Positions 47,533 through 59,925 of a stretch of DNA of 64,000 bases are shown piece by piece. Source of the DNA: Pieris napi (lineage: Eukaryota; Arthropoda; Insecta; Lepidoptera; Pieridae); contig NC_062245.1 of the NCBI RefSeq assembly GCF_905475465.1, positions 9,548,001 to 9,612,000 on the forward strand. The letters are read 5' to 3'. The notes under the pieces are model-generated. The model made no database searches. It was not told where the DNA came from and worked only from the letters and a program-made list of their open reading frames with translations. Position numbers and translations under genes: made by a program. How positions within the stretch are numbered: position 1 is the stretch's first letter; each line of letters starts with the position of its first letter.

Positions 47533-49954
47533 TTTTGTGCATCACTGAGTAATTGGTAGTGATTACAGTAAACAGCTAGAAACATTATGTGAATTTGACG
47601 CAGATTTTATGCAACATTGTGCATTGAGCCATGTCACAGGTCGAAGCCCATAGGGCGCGCGCTAACGACGGTGTTTGCATATCATTTGCATGATTCGCCG
47701 GCTGACGAACGACCCTGGAATGCTGGGGAGACCAGGCCGGTTTGGCCGACCGCCCAAACACCAGCTAACTCTTTATGAACCTATTGTCGTGAACGATATT
47801 CGTGAATCATCCGTATCAGCCATTAACAAAAGGTCAAATTGAAACAACTTATATTCAGAGTGTTTTAAAAATCGAAAAGAAAATCTTATTTCGAAAGAAA
47901 ATTTATTCATGTTGCAACGCGATCCTTTGATCGCCTTGACTCCGATGGTGATGTAAACAAAATGCGCAGTGGGAAAGCAAAATTTTAGAATGCCACGACA
48001 TTGAGAATAGACCGTAACACCCAAATAGGGCATAGGTGTAGTCACATCAACGCACTTTCGGAGGAAGGTGATTTACGTATGTTATTAGAAGACAACAAAC
48101 AGGTGTACCGAGGTGATAATTGCGTCCTCGGGCGAAGTGTAAGCGATTGGCACGTTTAGATAATGATCGTCGCCATTTGCGTGCGCAATGCTATCCTTAT
48201 TGCCTCTTATCTGTCCGCGGTGAAGGCGCTTTGACAAACAACTAGACTTTTAACGAGTTTGTGCCATTTATGGCGTGTGGCTTGCTTGAAAGCGCCGCAT
48301 TGTGATTTCCCATTTTCCATAAATCACATGAAACTTTAGCATACAATAAGACTTTAAAGGCTTGATAATTTCAACTATTGTTATTTCTATAAAATAAACA
48401 GGAAATATATTTATTTTAATAAGTTGAGATATAAAATGACTAAGGTAATAAAATAACTTCAGGGCTATCTCTACCATACTAAAAACAAAACAAATAAAAC
48501 ATTTAATCAATCAGAAAACAAAGGGTACAGTTAGACATAGACGTAGGCGGAAGCATGCCTTCCGGCGCGTGAATATTCACCACTAATTAATACTCGTCTC
48601 ACCCGAGACCAGATGTTACACCCTCAGGATACGGGGACAAAACAAGAAATGTTTTTGCTTTCATTTTTAGTTTCATTCGTTCTATGAATACGTTAGGATT
48701 AGCTAACAATTTTATAACTATTAATAAACTGTAGCTAAAAATATATATTAATTTAAACTTTCCTAGTTATTTCACACACACTCACACGTTATAACAAGAA
48801 TGTAATCAAGTGTAAAAATCAATAAGAAATACTGTCTTTTTCTCGTTCTGTTTGTATTAAGTCAACCGATGTGCGTATTTCTCACGACTGGACCCTTTCC
48901 TTAGTTCCGCGCTACTACCTTCCACGGCTAGTGATCCCTTTAATGACCGAAGCAACATTCCCCTTGGCTTAACTATTTTATCAACGTATCAAAGGTCGAA
49001 AGGTTAAGGTTAAATATAGGGTGGTGCGTCTTCTTTCATTTGGTTCGTGATTTTCTTCATACTTTAACAAATTCTGTATATACGTATACATAATACATAT
49101 ACGAGTAACTTTATATGTAATGTAATATATTATAAAAAAAACTAAAGAAAACACACAAAAAAGCACTAAGGTGTTTAACCTTGGTGAACCACCACAGTAG
49201 GTATAAATAAAAATTCAATTAATACAAAAAACTAAACGGTAACTTTACAATAAACAGAGTGAAAAAAAAAACGTTTTTATACCTTATACATAATATTACA
49301 TCTATCTTAAATCTATGGAGCCAAGCAATTACTTCCCAGGTTAGGTAAAAAATACCTTTTAAAGGTACCCTTTCAATTTTCGAGTGTTATTATATTGATA
49401 CTCCTTTAACGTATGTGAACCAATTACAGTCAACATTTATCTTGTCTTAGGAAGTTAGAATTTAAATATATATATATAGCACACGGCCCAACAAACGAGT
49501 ACTTACACCTTTGACCCATGCTAAAATAATAGTTACCGTGATCGATGTCTATCTACATTATGTCATTGAGGGAAAGTCTCGGAAAAGGAAAGTACGGCAG
49601 GTGCAGGTGAACCCCGGGGGGTGGGGGGAGTGGAATGCAACTATTATTAGAGGAACCGGCGCCGGCGCACGACGCTCCTACACAGGGTGTAGAATAACTT
49701 GTTATTAAAACAGCATTCTTGCTCAAACATGATAATATGCGGTATGATTAGCTAACGTAATAGAAAATGTGACTATGTAATTATTTTATCGAATAAAAAT
49801 TTTTGTTCCAAGAGCATAACTTGTTCTAAACGTGTTCATCAAACGTTGCTCAAACATATAACTTTACGGCCAACAATGTTATACAAACTTATAATCAACG
49901 TACTATCTAAAAAAATCCATTTTATTGCAATTTTACTTTTTATGTCACATGAGG
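47533..49954. other. Unique DNA, no gene; regulatory-looking part
   Basis: Contains the GC-richer block 47640-48300 listed below and a very G-rich string near 49610-49630. The open frame at 49511-49708 (+) spans that G-rich string and matches nothing I know. Confidence 0.3.
47640..48300. promoter_or_regulatory. Candidate enhancer block with POU-like octamers
   Basis: GC-richer, repeat-free DNA containing TTTGCAT (47674) and ATTTGCAT (47684) 11 bp apart, the octamer half bound by POU proteins. Further on come TTATCTG (GATA type, about 48206) and TTTATGG (caudal/Abd-B type, about 48267). Function is inferred from composition and motif type only. Confidence 0.22.
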
Positions 49955-50010
49955 AAAACAGACAGAAGGCTCGCTAGAGCGTTGGCGGCCTTTTATGAAT
50001 TTGTACGCTT
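49955..50010 (-). mobile_element. Jockey-like LINE scrap (copy g)
   Basis: Minus strand gives only the LKGRQRT-type region (AAAAGGCCGCCAACGCTCTA). A very small relic of the family at 27134-27502. Confidence 0.45.
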
Positions 50011-50658
50011 TTATAAATGGCAAAGCAATCTTTCATCGATTCCCCCTCAGTATACGCAATGAAAACGATGTTATCACCTCCATAGCAAAATAACTACTTT
50101 CCTTAAGCCGGAATTCATATGCATTTTACCACGTAAAGGCCAGAAAAACCACCATTATCTATAATAATTATCCAGATGCGGAGAACAATATATTCCTCGA
50201 AACCATTAACATAAGTGCTTTCACAATTTACAGGCATTCTTAAAACGGCAACACTGAGGATTAAAAACCTTTGATCTTATATGGGTTACGTGCCCCAAAT
50301 GTTTGCCCTTTAATTTAAGTGTTCCTTTAATTACCGGTGAATATAACATTTCAAACATCTGCTTTGGACCGTGTAAAAACATCAATTACTAAGTAATTAT
50401 TATAACATTATGTTTTTGTTCGTCAAGGTTAATTTCGATCCGCATCCGATCAATAAACTTTGGTCAGTTATGTGACAGAGACAAGAAATGAAACAAAAAC
50501 GTTTAACTACAAACAAAACACCACATTAGAATCAAATTAGAACAATAAAAACCGTAAACCGTAATGGTTGTAGCTCCTTACAAACGTTGTGTAAAACAAA
50601 AAACTTGGCGATTAAAAAGAGTGGCGGAGAGTGTATTGTCAGTTCTTCTCTTCCGTTC
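50011..50658. other. No gene recognised
   Basis: Unique AT-rich sequence. Confidence 0.4.
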
Positions 50659-50786
50659 TACGCCCTTGATTTGAGAACTGGCAGTAAATATAAAATTAGA
50701 AGCATTTAATGTATATATACATATTTATTTTTTGACGTTCATAAGTGTACATTGTGTTACCGATATTAATAAATGAGTTTTGACTC
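50659..50786 (+). repeat. LINE 3' UTR-like repeat (family B)
   Basis: Second copy of the 47412 repeat, with TACGCCCTTGATTTGAGAAC, ACGTTCATAAGTGTACATTG and AATAAATGAGTTTTGAC. Same orientation; no coding part adjoins it. Confidence 0.65.
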
Positions 50787-51041
50787 GATAATTTATATCG
50801 ACTTAATTGTTGAACGACGCAAGTGAAATGGATTTATTTATCCGAAGAGATTTATTTATTTACAAAAGCTTGCCAACGCTCGGCACACTCATACATACGA
50901 AAAATTTAATACAAGATGTAATGTGACAAGCACTTATAGGCAAACAATACAAACACGAAGCGAAAAAAAAAACATCGATTGATAATTCATAAAAACTAGA
51001 ATGAATTTTATTTCATAAAAAATTGATTTTCAAAGTGTGAG

Positions 51042-51240
51042 GTGTCCAACTATGGGTATCTAATTATATCCCCAAGCAGGCGCTTGATTTACAGGCGCCG
51101 CCGTCCCAAGCAAACCTGGCGTCGTACAGTTGCAGGTGAAGCAAAGAGAGCAGAAAAGACTAGAAGCGAGCCTCATGCTCAAGACCGAATGAAATGGAGA
51201 CTCATTGTGGACGCACTCTGCTCCATGTAGGGGTTATAGG
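51042..51240 (+). mobile_element. LINE reverse transcriptase C-terminal end, 5'-truncated
   Basis: The open frame ending at 51230 reads RRRRPKQTWRRTVAGEAKRA, then DRMKWRLIVDALCSM and a TAG. This RPK-TWRRT ... R--WR--V-ALCS pattern is the usual C-terminus of lepidopteran RTE/CR1-like endonuclease-reverse transcriptase proteins. The upstream border is near 51070 by similarity. A short 3' end (GGGTTATAGGGCATTAAGAT) follows. No exact duplication was found. Confidence 0.7.
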
Positions 51241-52822
51241 GCATTAAGATAGTAAGAATTTGTTGAAAAGCGTACGAGTATTTGCGAATAAAATCGACTT
51301 AACTTTTAATAGAATTAATTAACTATAGTCTAAGCCGATTAGTTGGTTAGATAAAAACAATTGCCATAAGTCCAAGGAAATCATCTCATTACAAGCACAT
51401 CCTATAGCCGTTATCGGAACCTGCGCCTGCGTTACGAAGCTCGATGGCGCCATTGTTACTACATCGCCACAGTCTTAACAAGATACACAGTGTTTATTCT
51501 AACAATATTTAGGATAGTATATAAATAATGTTAGATTATAAATCGACTTGGAAGCTTTTGTTGTGGTGGTGCTATTAGATTATATTTATTTCCATAAAAC
51601 AGAAAGCTTTACTAAAAGATCGGAATAATTAATCACAAAATAATAATACCAAAACAAATATGACATAAGTAAACGTCTACAGTCAGAGCAGGTTGAAGAT
51701 AACTATTCTCCAAATTTACTTATAATCTCAATGAGAAATACTTCCGTATTTATTAATAGACTATGTGATTGTTAATAATGTGTACAAACGTATTGAAAAA
51801 GCTTCCAGCTCTTTTCAATACTATAAAACAAATAGACTGGTGCTCTAGCGTGCCGCCAGGCAACGTCCGATAGGACCACGAATAAGTGCTTCTTTGGCGC
51901 TGACTTTAAAATAGCAATCATTGTCTGGCTATCCACCATACTGCAAGAGTATTGCTGCAGTTTTCTTGCCGTAAATTAATGTCATTCACGCATTGATTAA
52001 ATAATACCACTAAGGGACCGTTCTAGTATTACGTAAGCAGATTTACTGCAATTTAACCCCTCGTCTTGTCAGCAAAAGTAAGCAAAGCTCTCAAAAATAA
52101 TAGTAGGTACATAAACATATTAATTTTTTGTAGGAATCCTCGACATTGCATTTCGTTTTCAAGTATAGACATAGTATGGGTAATATATAAAGTTAATAAT
52201 TATTGTGGACGTAATCACCAAATATGAAAATCAATTTATCTTTGGCTGTATTTTAGTATTATTGTTTTCTGTAATATATAATTGAATTGAATTTGAATTT
52301 GTAGTTTTTTTAAATACTTTAGTGTTATTTTTAATATTCTTCATTATTATTATTATTTTGAAATACAATAAAGGAAAGATATAAATCCTCCAAGACCTTT
52401 GTAAAACTACAATAATAATTTAAACTAATATATTAATAAATTCAAAGGTTAAAATAGTTATATCAACAAAACGTCCTTGCTTTTGAAAGTTGATCATGTA
52501 TATTTAAATAACATAGTTCAATTACTCTTTCTCTTCTATCTTGATTTCAGACTTTCCCTTTGTATATCAATTACATGCAAAACCAGATAACCTTACTTGT
52601 TCGATACTGATTATTAAAATGTATATTTAATCACTTTATTCGTAGAAATCACATACAGGTTTCCGATTAAAAACGAGAAATTCATTTGTTGTATATCTTG
52701 GCTTTTCGGTCGAATAATAATCGTAGTCTTTAAGGCCCCATTTAGCACTTCAAAGTATGCGTATATTACAATATACTAGAAAACTTTTGCTTTGAAATAA
52801 TAATGTTATAGCAAATTACGAC
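51241..52822. other. Unique DNA, nothing recognised
   Basis: AT-rich; no repeat or exon is identified. Confidence 0.4.
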
Positions 52823-52824
52823 TA

Positions 52825-53316
52825 TACGAGGCATGCCTTTTAAGTTCTGTCGTTTCCATATTTCCCGGCAATTTTGAATTTGGAACTGTTCTATATTCGA
52901 AAGTGTTTAAATTTTGAATCTTAAAACAGTTGAAAGTATTAGGATTAATGCTATTGTTTAGTCACAGCGTCGATTGGAATTTGTCAGGTTACGTACGAAA
53001 ATGAATCTTTCTAAGGAAAATGTTCGTGCAAAAATTTTCTACAACTTTAGAAGAGGCCTGACACGGCTTCATTGTTTTGAAGAGCTAATATCTGTGTTCA
53101 GTGATGAAGCCCCATGTCTGCGGACTGTCATACTACACGCTGGAATTCTAAATACCAGCATGGACATACTAGTGTTAGTGACAAATCTCGCGAAGGACGC
53201 CCAAAATCCGCCTTCACTGAAGAAAACATTATTGCTGTGAAAACAATAAAATGTACTAAGAGGTTCTAGTTGTGTTTTTTTCTGCAAACGGCGAAACTTA
53301 AAAGGCATGCCTCGTA
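52825..53316 (+). mobile_element. Mariner deletion derivative, 492 bp
   Basis: Inverted repeats begin TACGAGGCATGCCTTTTAAG at both ends. TA duplications lie at 52823-52824 and 53317-53318. The interior keeps only the start of a mariner transposase gene, joined to the right end by a deletion of most of the roughly 1.3-kb element. It is non-autonomous but has well-preserved ends. Confidence 0.93.
53001..53240 (+). pseudogene. Mariner transposase N-terminal fragment, frameshifted
   Basis: From the Met at 53001 the frame reads MNLSKENVRAKIFYNFRRGL and continues to FEELISVFSDEAP, the first helix-turn-helix of mariner transposases. After about 53116 similarity passes to another frame (VSDKSREGRPKSAF..., normally the SL-DE-REGRPKS linker), which indicates a one-base indel. 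The DDD catalytic domain is absent. An upstream in-frame Met (52974) is less likely as start because similarity begins at 53001. Confidence 0.9.
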
Positions 53317-53318
53317 TA

Positions 53319-54829
53319 CGTATATAAATAATTCGCCCATACACTATCCAACTTCTCAAAATAAGTATATTAAAGACAAGTAATCTTTGTTAATAACCGT
53401 GCAAGGACCGACTTAACATCAGGTTTGCGCCCAAACGTCTGTCCAAATTTGTATAAAATCCTTCATAGGAAATCTTTTCATACCCTCAAATGCATGGCAA
53501 AGGGTACATTTACACAAAACATTAGCGGAGATTGGGCCTTCCCAGTACCATTCGTAATGTTGACACTTCCTGGAACCCGGTCGTCTATACGCTGTTGAAA
53601 TGTGATATATCCCACGATAGTTAACTCCTATACATAAGCAAAAATATATATCTTACACTTCAGTACATATTATTTCTATCTGATCTCTAAAATTTTCGAT
53701 TAAGCGGACTCAAAAATGTGTGCTTTACATTCCATTTACTCTAGGTTTCTTACATCTTTATCTATTAAATCTTAACATTAAAGCTATACAAAGCAACAAT
53801 AAAAATGCACCAAAAGTCAAGAATTCAGTAACAAATTTTTCCAAAGATTCCATCGTTATCTTCAAACGTAAAATCGTATTTTGGTAAGTTTCGTAATGAC
53901 CTTGAATAACAACTATGTTAGGAAATATCGCTGGCGATAAAATTCTCCCATATCAATTAATTACCTTTATCTAAAGTGTACATTAAACATACCACTGACG
54001 GAGCCAAGTTTATTGCGCACAATATCTATGAAATCTAAATGGCCGTTTTAGGTACAGAGAATTACGGATTCTTTAATTACTGTCTTCGATTCGTTATTAA
54101 TTGGTGTACAGTTAACGCACACGTTTCAAATGTAAATTACGAAATAGAAGAAGTCAAGGTCTTTGTGTTTTGTGAAAAGATTTTAATTCGTCTATACAAA
54201 CTTGCTGCCCCCGCGAACTTCGTTTCGCCTCAACATGATTTTTATAACTAGCCTAACTTTTTAGTAGTTAGGTATATACCACAGCAAATATGGAACATTT
54301 TGCTATGCTATGCCATAGAGACTTATATGCTACGCCTAGTTTTTCCGGAATAAAAAACTAAGTACTAAATAAAACTACATTCTTAGATTTATTAAATATG
54401 TATTTTTAAAATTTTACTCTCCATAAAAACCTTCCACACAAAATTGTTCAAGTTTTTAGCTTGCAACAAATTTTGCGATTAATTTTTATTGATATAGATT
54501 ATCGTTCAAACCGTAACATAAGTTTTCTATAACTGGAAATCTCATTACAAAACAAACAACTATCTAACGATTGCGTATGTAAAACAATAACCATTAATTA
54601 GATATTATCTCGAATTTCGCCTTCAAGTGGCAGCGCAAGTGTCACCATTATAAATCATACAAGTTTTTCCACTATACATTATGATATTATACCGTGACGA
54701 TCTACGTTGCGTGAGTCAAATTGTTGCAGTTCAAGAAATAATAAGAAAACCGAACTGTTTCATAAGCCTACTTGACTTGGTTACACTTTGAGATATGACC
54801 AAACGATACAGTATCATACTACGTACATG
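53319..54829. other. No gene recognised
   Basis: Unique sequence; 53390-53620 is somewhat richer in GC without a recognised feature. Confidence 0.35.
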
Positions 54830-55132
54830 CCATGGACACCCGCAACACCAAGAGATTTGCAAGTGCGTTGCCGCCCTTTATGATAGCGCTACGCTCTTCT
54901 CTTGAAAACTCCTAAGTGTTAACGGTTCGGAAATGCCTGAAATGGCCAGCTGGTTCTATAAAATGGTGGGGCGCACCAGGATGTTTCTTAAAAAGCGCTC
55001 GGTCGTGGAACACTAGACGTCAAGGTGGAACCGGTGGAATTTTGCGTCTTAATGTCCGATGAAATTTAGCCGCAGGTATTAATCCGAAGAGTTCTTCGAA
55101 ACACTCCCTATGATATATGTGATAGAAGCAGA
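54830..55132 (-). mobile_element. Jockey-like LINE, 3' part (copy h)
   Basis: Minus strand shows the family's C-terminal region from the HHRTSR-type segment (near 55060) down to the WNQLP, FKKRA and LKGRQRT blocks (54870-54980). Many substitutions, a few indels and the loss of the 3' UTR (the + copy starts at CATGGACACC) mark it as old. Confidence 0.75.
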
Positions 55133-57435
55133 TCTAGCATTATAATCGCGGAATCGTTTTAAGCTAAACCTTTCCTATAAAACTATATTTTTTTAAAGTA
55201 TTAATAATATAAAATAAACATAATGTTCGTCTCACCTCATAGTACCTTACTCGATTTCAAGAAAACACAAAAAAATCGCGTATAATGTTCATGTCGTAAG
55301 AATTACAGAAATCCTATACTTATCTTCACATTTATGGATGACAAAAAACCTTCCAAACAATGACAATTATTTACATACTATTAGGCTCTGTGCACACGTA
55401 CAAAAACTCCCAGCATTGTTCACCTGCCAACCGTCAACCGTTTTTGCAAATTTGTTCGATTAACATAGTTTCGACGGGATTACACGATAAAAAATTAATA
55501 TTCTTTGTTTTTGATTAAATTATTAAATACAATATTTTGACAACTACTGTAACAGTATTTGTCAAAATATTGTAAACGAAAAACGAAAACGTACTAGAGT
55601 CTATGTTAAAAGAATACCGTGGTTGGATTTGAGGTCACATCAGTACTAAATTACCTTTTTTGGTATGTTGCCAACACTGTCTTGAATATGAAAAAAACTA
55701 AAGGTATATATTATATAACTTTTGCGAATAATTCTTAGTTTTTTAAGAATAATCGACTCGCCAATTCTTTTTCTGCACAGAATATAAAACTATATGTATA
55801 GACTATAAAATATATAATAATATGAATCACCTGACTAACAACTGACGCGAACTTCGAGATATCACAACGCGTAACCCTTTTTAGACTTTGTGACGTAGTA
55901 CTGAAAAAATATACGAACCACGCAGTTTATTTATTTGTAATAAATACATTTGGTTTTGCAGTATACACCCGTCCTAACTCAAATAATAGTTTTCGTAAGA
56001 AGTACAGTTACAAACTCATTGAGCCATTAAACCCAGTTTAATATCGTATTAGAGCTATCTTATCTGCGTAATTAAGGTCAACGCGAAATGAGATACTTTA
56101 AGATTCGTGTGTAAGGTGATGCAAAATTAGTGTTCGCGTATTTCTGGTGTTATGTAAATTTTTCGTGTGTGAAATGTATTATATGCTTATTTTATTTATA
56201 AATAACACATTCCTGTCCTTTAATGAAAACTTTTTACTCACGAAACCAGATATTAATTAGGAAAAACAAAATTACATAATAAAAAAATAATAGAACTTTG
56301 TTCAGTTCACTCAACGGACAATACAAAAGGTCCGTTAACGTTTATGTAATTAGTTAATCATATCAGCGAATATAATAATAGTTTAGCGAGGTTTATGTAG
56401 TGATTAAACATTTAGTACTAAACTTCTTATCTTGTAGAAATTTTTTGGTTGGATAATCGGATATTTCTTTATCGCTTCCGTTCATAAAAATATTTACTTC
56501 AAATTACATAATGTTTTGAAATGGAAACATATCTACAGTCTGACACGAATGTAATTAAGATAGTCTTAATTTAACCTTTAATATCACTACTATAATATAA
56601 AATTAACAGCATACCGTTCATTTTAAAGTAAATATGTACATATCGTTTTCTTATAACACGTCTCATTACATATATTGTATGATAATATATTGCATAATAT
56701 ATCTATTACGCACACATTTGATTCCGATGAACTGCGCATATAATACAACTGAGAAATAAAATATTAATAAATTCACAATGGACCAGTGATAAATGACTGT
56801 AAAGTGGATTTATAATTCCTATAAGTATTCAAGCTATGTTTATCCTAAACAGGCGTATTTAAAACAACATATTCGCATACAATAATAGGCCTTATTTATC
56901 GGCATTGTAGGGCGATTATAACATAATGTTCTAAGTTTTTATAAGTCGATAAATAGCGCCACCAATTAAAATGGTCGGTCACATAATCATTTACAATTAA
57001 ACAAGGGCTGTGCACAAATACGACTTGCAAAAACTATTTTAAAGAGTTAGTATGGAGTTTCTTGCCCATTCTTCTCCATGTGAAACTACCTTTTGGAAGG
57101 GGCAACTAGTCATTCGCAGCGAAACTGCGATAAAAGTTTATGAGAGAAGATTATGCTTTCAATATTTCATTAGTTTTCTAGTGACTAAATTAACGCCGTA
57201 TTTGAATAAGGACAAGGAAGGAAGAGCACGACTGTTAACTGCACCAAAATAGGTCTTATATCGTAATAATTTACAAACTTTTGAGTGTTTCGATTCGATT
57301 ATATTTAGGCCTTAAATTATGGACCACCGATCCCAGATATTCCAGAGCTACACAACTTGTTAGTACTGAAAATAATGAACTATACTTTGTAACTGAAAAT
57401 ACCGCATTCTTGTTTATATATTTATTTTATTTTTG
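55133..57435. other. Unique AT-rich DNA with one strong palindrome
   Basis: Besides the palindrome at 55528-55574 nothing is recognised. The segment 56885-56925 (AGGCCTTATTTATCGGCATT) is faintly like family C. Confidence 0.35.
55528..55574. repeat. Near-perfect 47-bp palindrome
   Basis: Arms of 23 bp (55528-55550 and 55552-55574) pair with a single mismatch (55544/55558) around one central base. The left arm begins TACAATATTTTGACAAC. Such a tight palindrome can extrude as a cruciform and is uncommon by chance at this length. It may be a collapsed MITE. Confidence 0.85.
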
Positions 57436-57520
57436 TAGAACAGGGGCAAATGGGCAGAAGGCTCATCTGATGTTAAATGATATCACCGCCCACTCTCAAT
57501 ACCATAAAGCTCGCGAGTCT
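57436..57520 (-). mobile_element. Jockey-like LINE, 3' UTR only (copy i)
   Basis: The plus strand AGAACAGGGGCAAATGGGCA, then GAAGGCTCATCTGATGTTAA, is the reverse complement of the family's 3' end. It is extremely 5'-truncated, stopping near CTCGCGAGTC. Confidence 0.75.
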
Positions 57521-59642
57521 TTTGAATTATGTTGAAATTAAATTTGTTATAAGAATGTTGTCATATAATATATCTACTGTCAACCCTATACAAATCGAAT
57601 AGCACAACAGCGAAGTGAACGGTATGCAAATCCTCGCTTTGGTGTCACGGCAACCCGATCGGCCGAGACGTTTACATCTCACCTTAATTACACTTATAAA
57701 AACTTTTTAACATGGTATGTACTTTTATAGAAACTTCTTGTTGCTTCGCTCCTGGTATTGCAGTTTAACTTGTGTACATTCCATATTGCTAGCGACGGAC
57801 AAAATATATTTTTCGAATTGAATTAAGAAACAAACTACAATACATAATAATAGAAACAGAAAATAGTTAAACAAAATATTACTGGAAATATCCTAAACAT
57901 ATTGACAATATAAACAGAAGAATGGTAAGAAGTAAAGAGATAATATAAAAATAAGTAGTATACTTATGAAAACGACAAAAATAGTAATAATTATAAACAA
58001 AAGATAAGGCTTTCTTAAATAAAACAGTGGCAATTGATAATTTAATATAATTATTATTAAATACACCATAGTAATCATATATTTTCTTCTGTTACATATT
58101 CTTTCATTTAATGTAGCGCGCCTTTATTATTGTTATAATAATTAACTAGTTTTAAACGTTGTATGGGTAAGGATGGTAATTAATATACCAAATGACTCAT
58201 AGTGGAATTTTCTGGTGTTAAAATTGTATAATACATAATCTTGCTTAGGCTGTGTGAGCTAATAAATGTTCCCCTGAAATTCACCTCTTCCACCACTCAT
58301 ACTCACAGTTTCACAGATCTTTTCAAAAACTTTGCAATAACTAACCAATTATCTTTCGGTTTTAAGATCACATATTTATAGTTTGTAAGAATTATGTTAG
58401 TTATAAGTATAAATCATGCTGTGGTTGCCTATTAAAGGGTTTATTATAATTTTTGTCTATTTCTTCTTTCTTCTATTTATATTTTTTGTTTCTTTGAAAG
58501 ACTAAGACCATTTACGCTCTACATAGATAAAACGTAACTTTAGTAAACGTAAAGAGTAACAATAAATGTACTAGTTAATGAAAACCAAACAGAAAGTACT
58601 TCACAGATTACATAAAATATTGCTACTTTTAGTAATCCAAGTCACGCGATAACCGTGTTAACGGCTAACGACATGAAAAAAAAACGCATTACAAGAGCTC
58701 TATGGGAAATTCGCTTATGACACTTTCGGTTGTTATGTATATAATCATTTCTTTTTTCACAATACCCCGCAATTTCTACCGTCGGCCTAGAACATTGATA
58801 TATGGTTTATATGAAGGCAGAGAACATATTTTAATAAATTTGCGCTACGACCAGGACTGGATACCCCTGTACAGACAAGGGTCTGGTAGACAAAGGACAA
58901 AACAAGCAAGGGCTTTAAAATACCCCGTATAACTTGAATTATAAGCTTATTTTCATTACATATACCTACAGTGTAAAGTGTAAACTCTTTATAACGAATA
59001 TCAAGGGACCGAGTATTATTATTATTCGTTATATAGAGGTTTCATCAAAGGTAGACAAGAATTAATGTATGGGTATTGGGTTAAACCAAATAAATATTTA
59101 TCTCATTTTTACTTTATAGAGAGTTCCTCGTTATAATGAAGGACCTTATAAGGTTAGCAACATCTATTGGTATGATATGTATACGTATAAAACTAAGATA
59201 CTTCAGACAACTTTAATAGTATAGTTTCAACAAAGGTTCTGTATCCATACTACACTTTAAATCGCATTTTTTAAATTTATTTATTAAAAAATACATGTAA
59301 AAACCCCCATTAGCGAAACTCAAAGTTCCCTCACGACAACCACCTATGGTATTTGATACACGATAATTTCATACATTACATGTGTCAAGTGAGAGACAAA
59401 CATTTGTTCAAACATTGGGCAAACAGACCAAATATTTGGCCAGTATCATTAGACGTTTGTCAATAGGCCTCGACCCATTCGATACTTCTTTTTCCCACAG
59501 TGGCTTTAACTGGTGCACTATAGTAGACTAAAACAAGTATTCCCGGTACGCGTAAAAAATAATGCAGTTATCTGCTAACAAACTAAAACAACTAATGTTT
59601 TTTATTTATTTATTTCCTCGTAATTGTACAGCTAACATTACT

Positions 59643-59678
<36 letters not shown>

Positions 59679-59702
59679 AAAATTAAATTATTGATTCCAT
59701 CT
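57521..59702. other. Unique DNA; small unassigned ORF only
   Basis: No repeat is recognised. The open frame at 58702-58932 (+, 76 codons) starts with a hydrophobic, signal-peptide-like segment and has several basic sites, but no known relative; see findings. A TA microsatellite lies near 59645-59680. Confidence 0.3.
59645..59680. repeat. TA microsatellite
   Basis: Alternating TA run, interrupted by AAA near 59651. Confidence 0.9.
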
Positions 59703-59705
59703 TTA

Positions 59706-59922
59706 GGAAGCGTTCAAGTATTACGTAACGTATTTTGGGAGGGGGGGGTTTCGACTTACACCACATAATAGTAACTAAAGAGTCACTAGGTGGTCACGAA
59801 ACGTTTTACTATACTTGGGTACAGTACTGTACTTGGGTACTGAAAAACGTTACGGCGAGTTTCATTGGGGGGGGGGGTCAATAATCTCCAAAAATTGCGT
59901 TACGTAATACTTGAATGCTCCC
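59706..59922. mobile_element. MITE with TTA duplication, 217 bp
   Basis: Termini are inverted copies of GGRAGCRTTCAAGTATTACG followed by TAACG. TTA flanks both sides (59703-59705 and 59923-59925), consistent with PIF/Harbinger-type target choice. Two G runs (8 and 10 G) and a GTACAGTACTGTAC palindrome lie inside. No coding capacity. Its ends differ from those of the Harbinger at 32714, so that element probably does not move it. Confidence 0.85.
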
Positions 59923-59925
59923 TTA

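Noticed and set aside
49600..49690. GC-rich stretch as a coding exon
   Set aside because: The frame is held open mainly by a run of G; no acceptor/donor pair or known protein motif.
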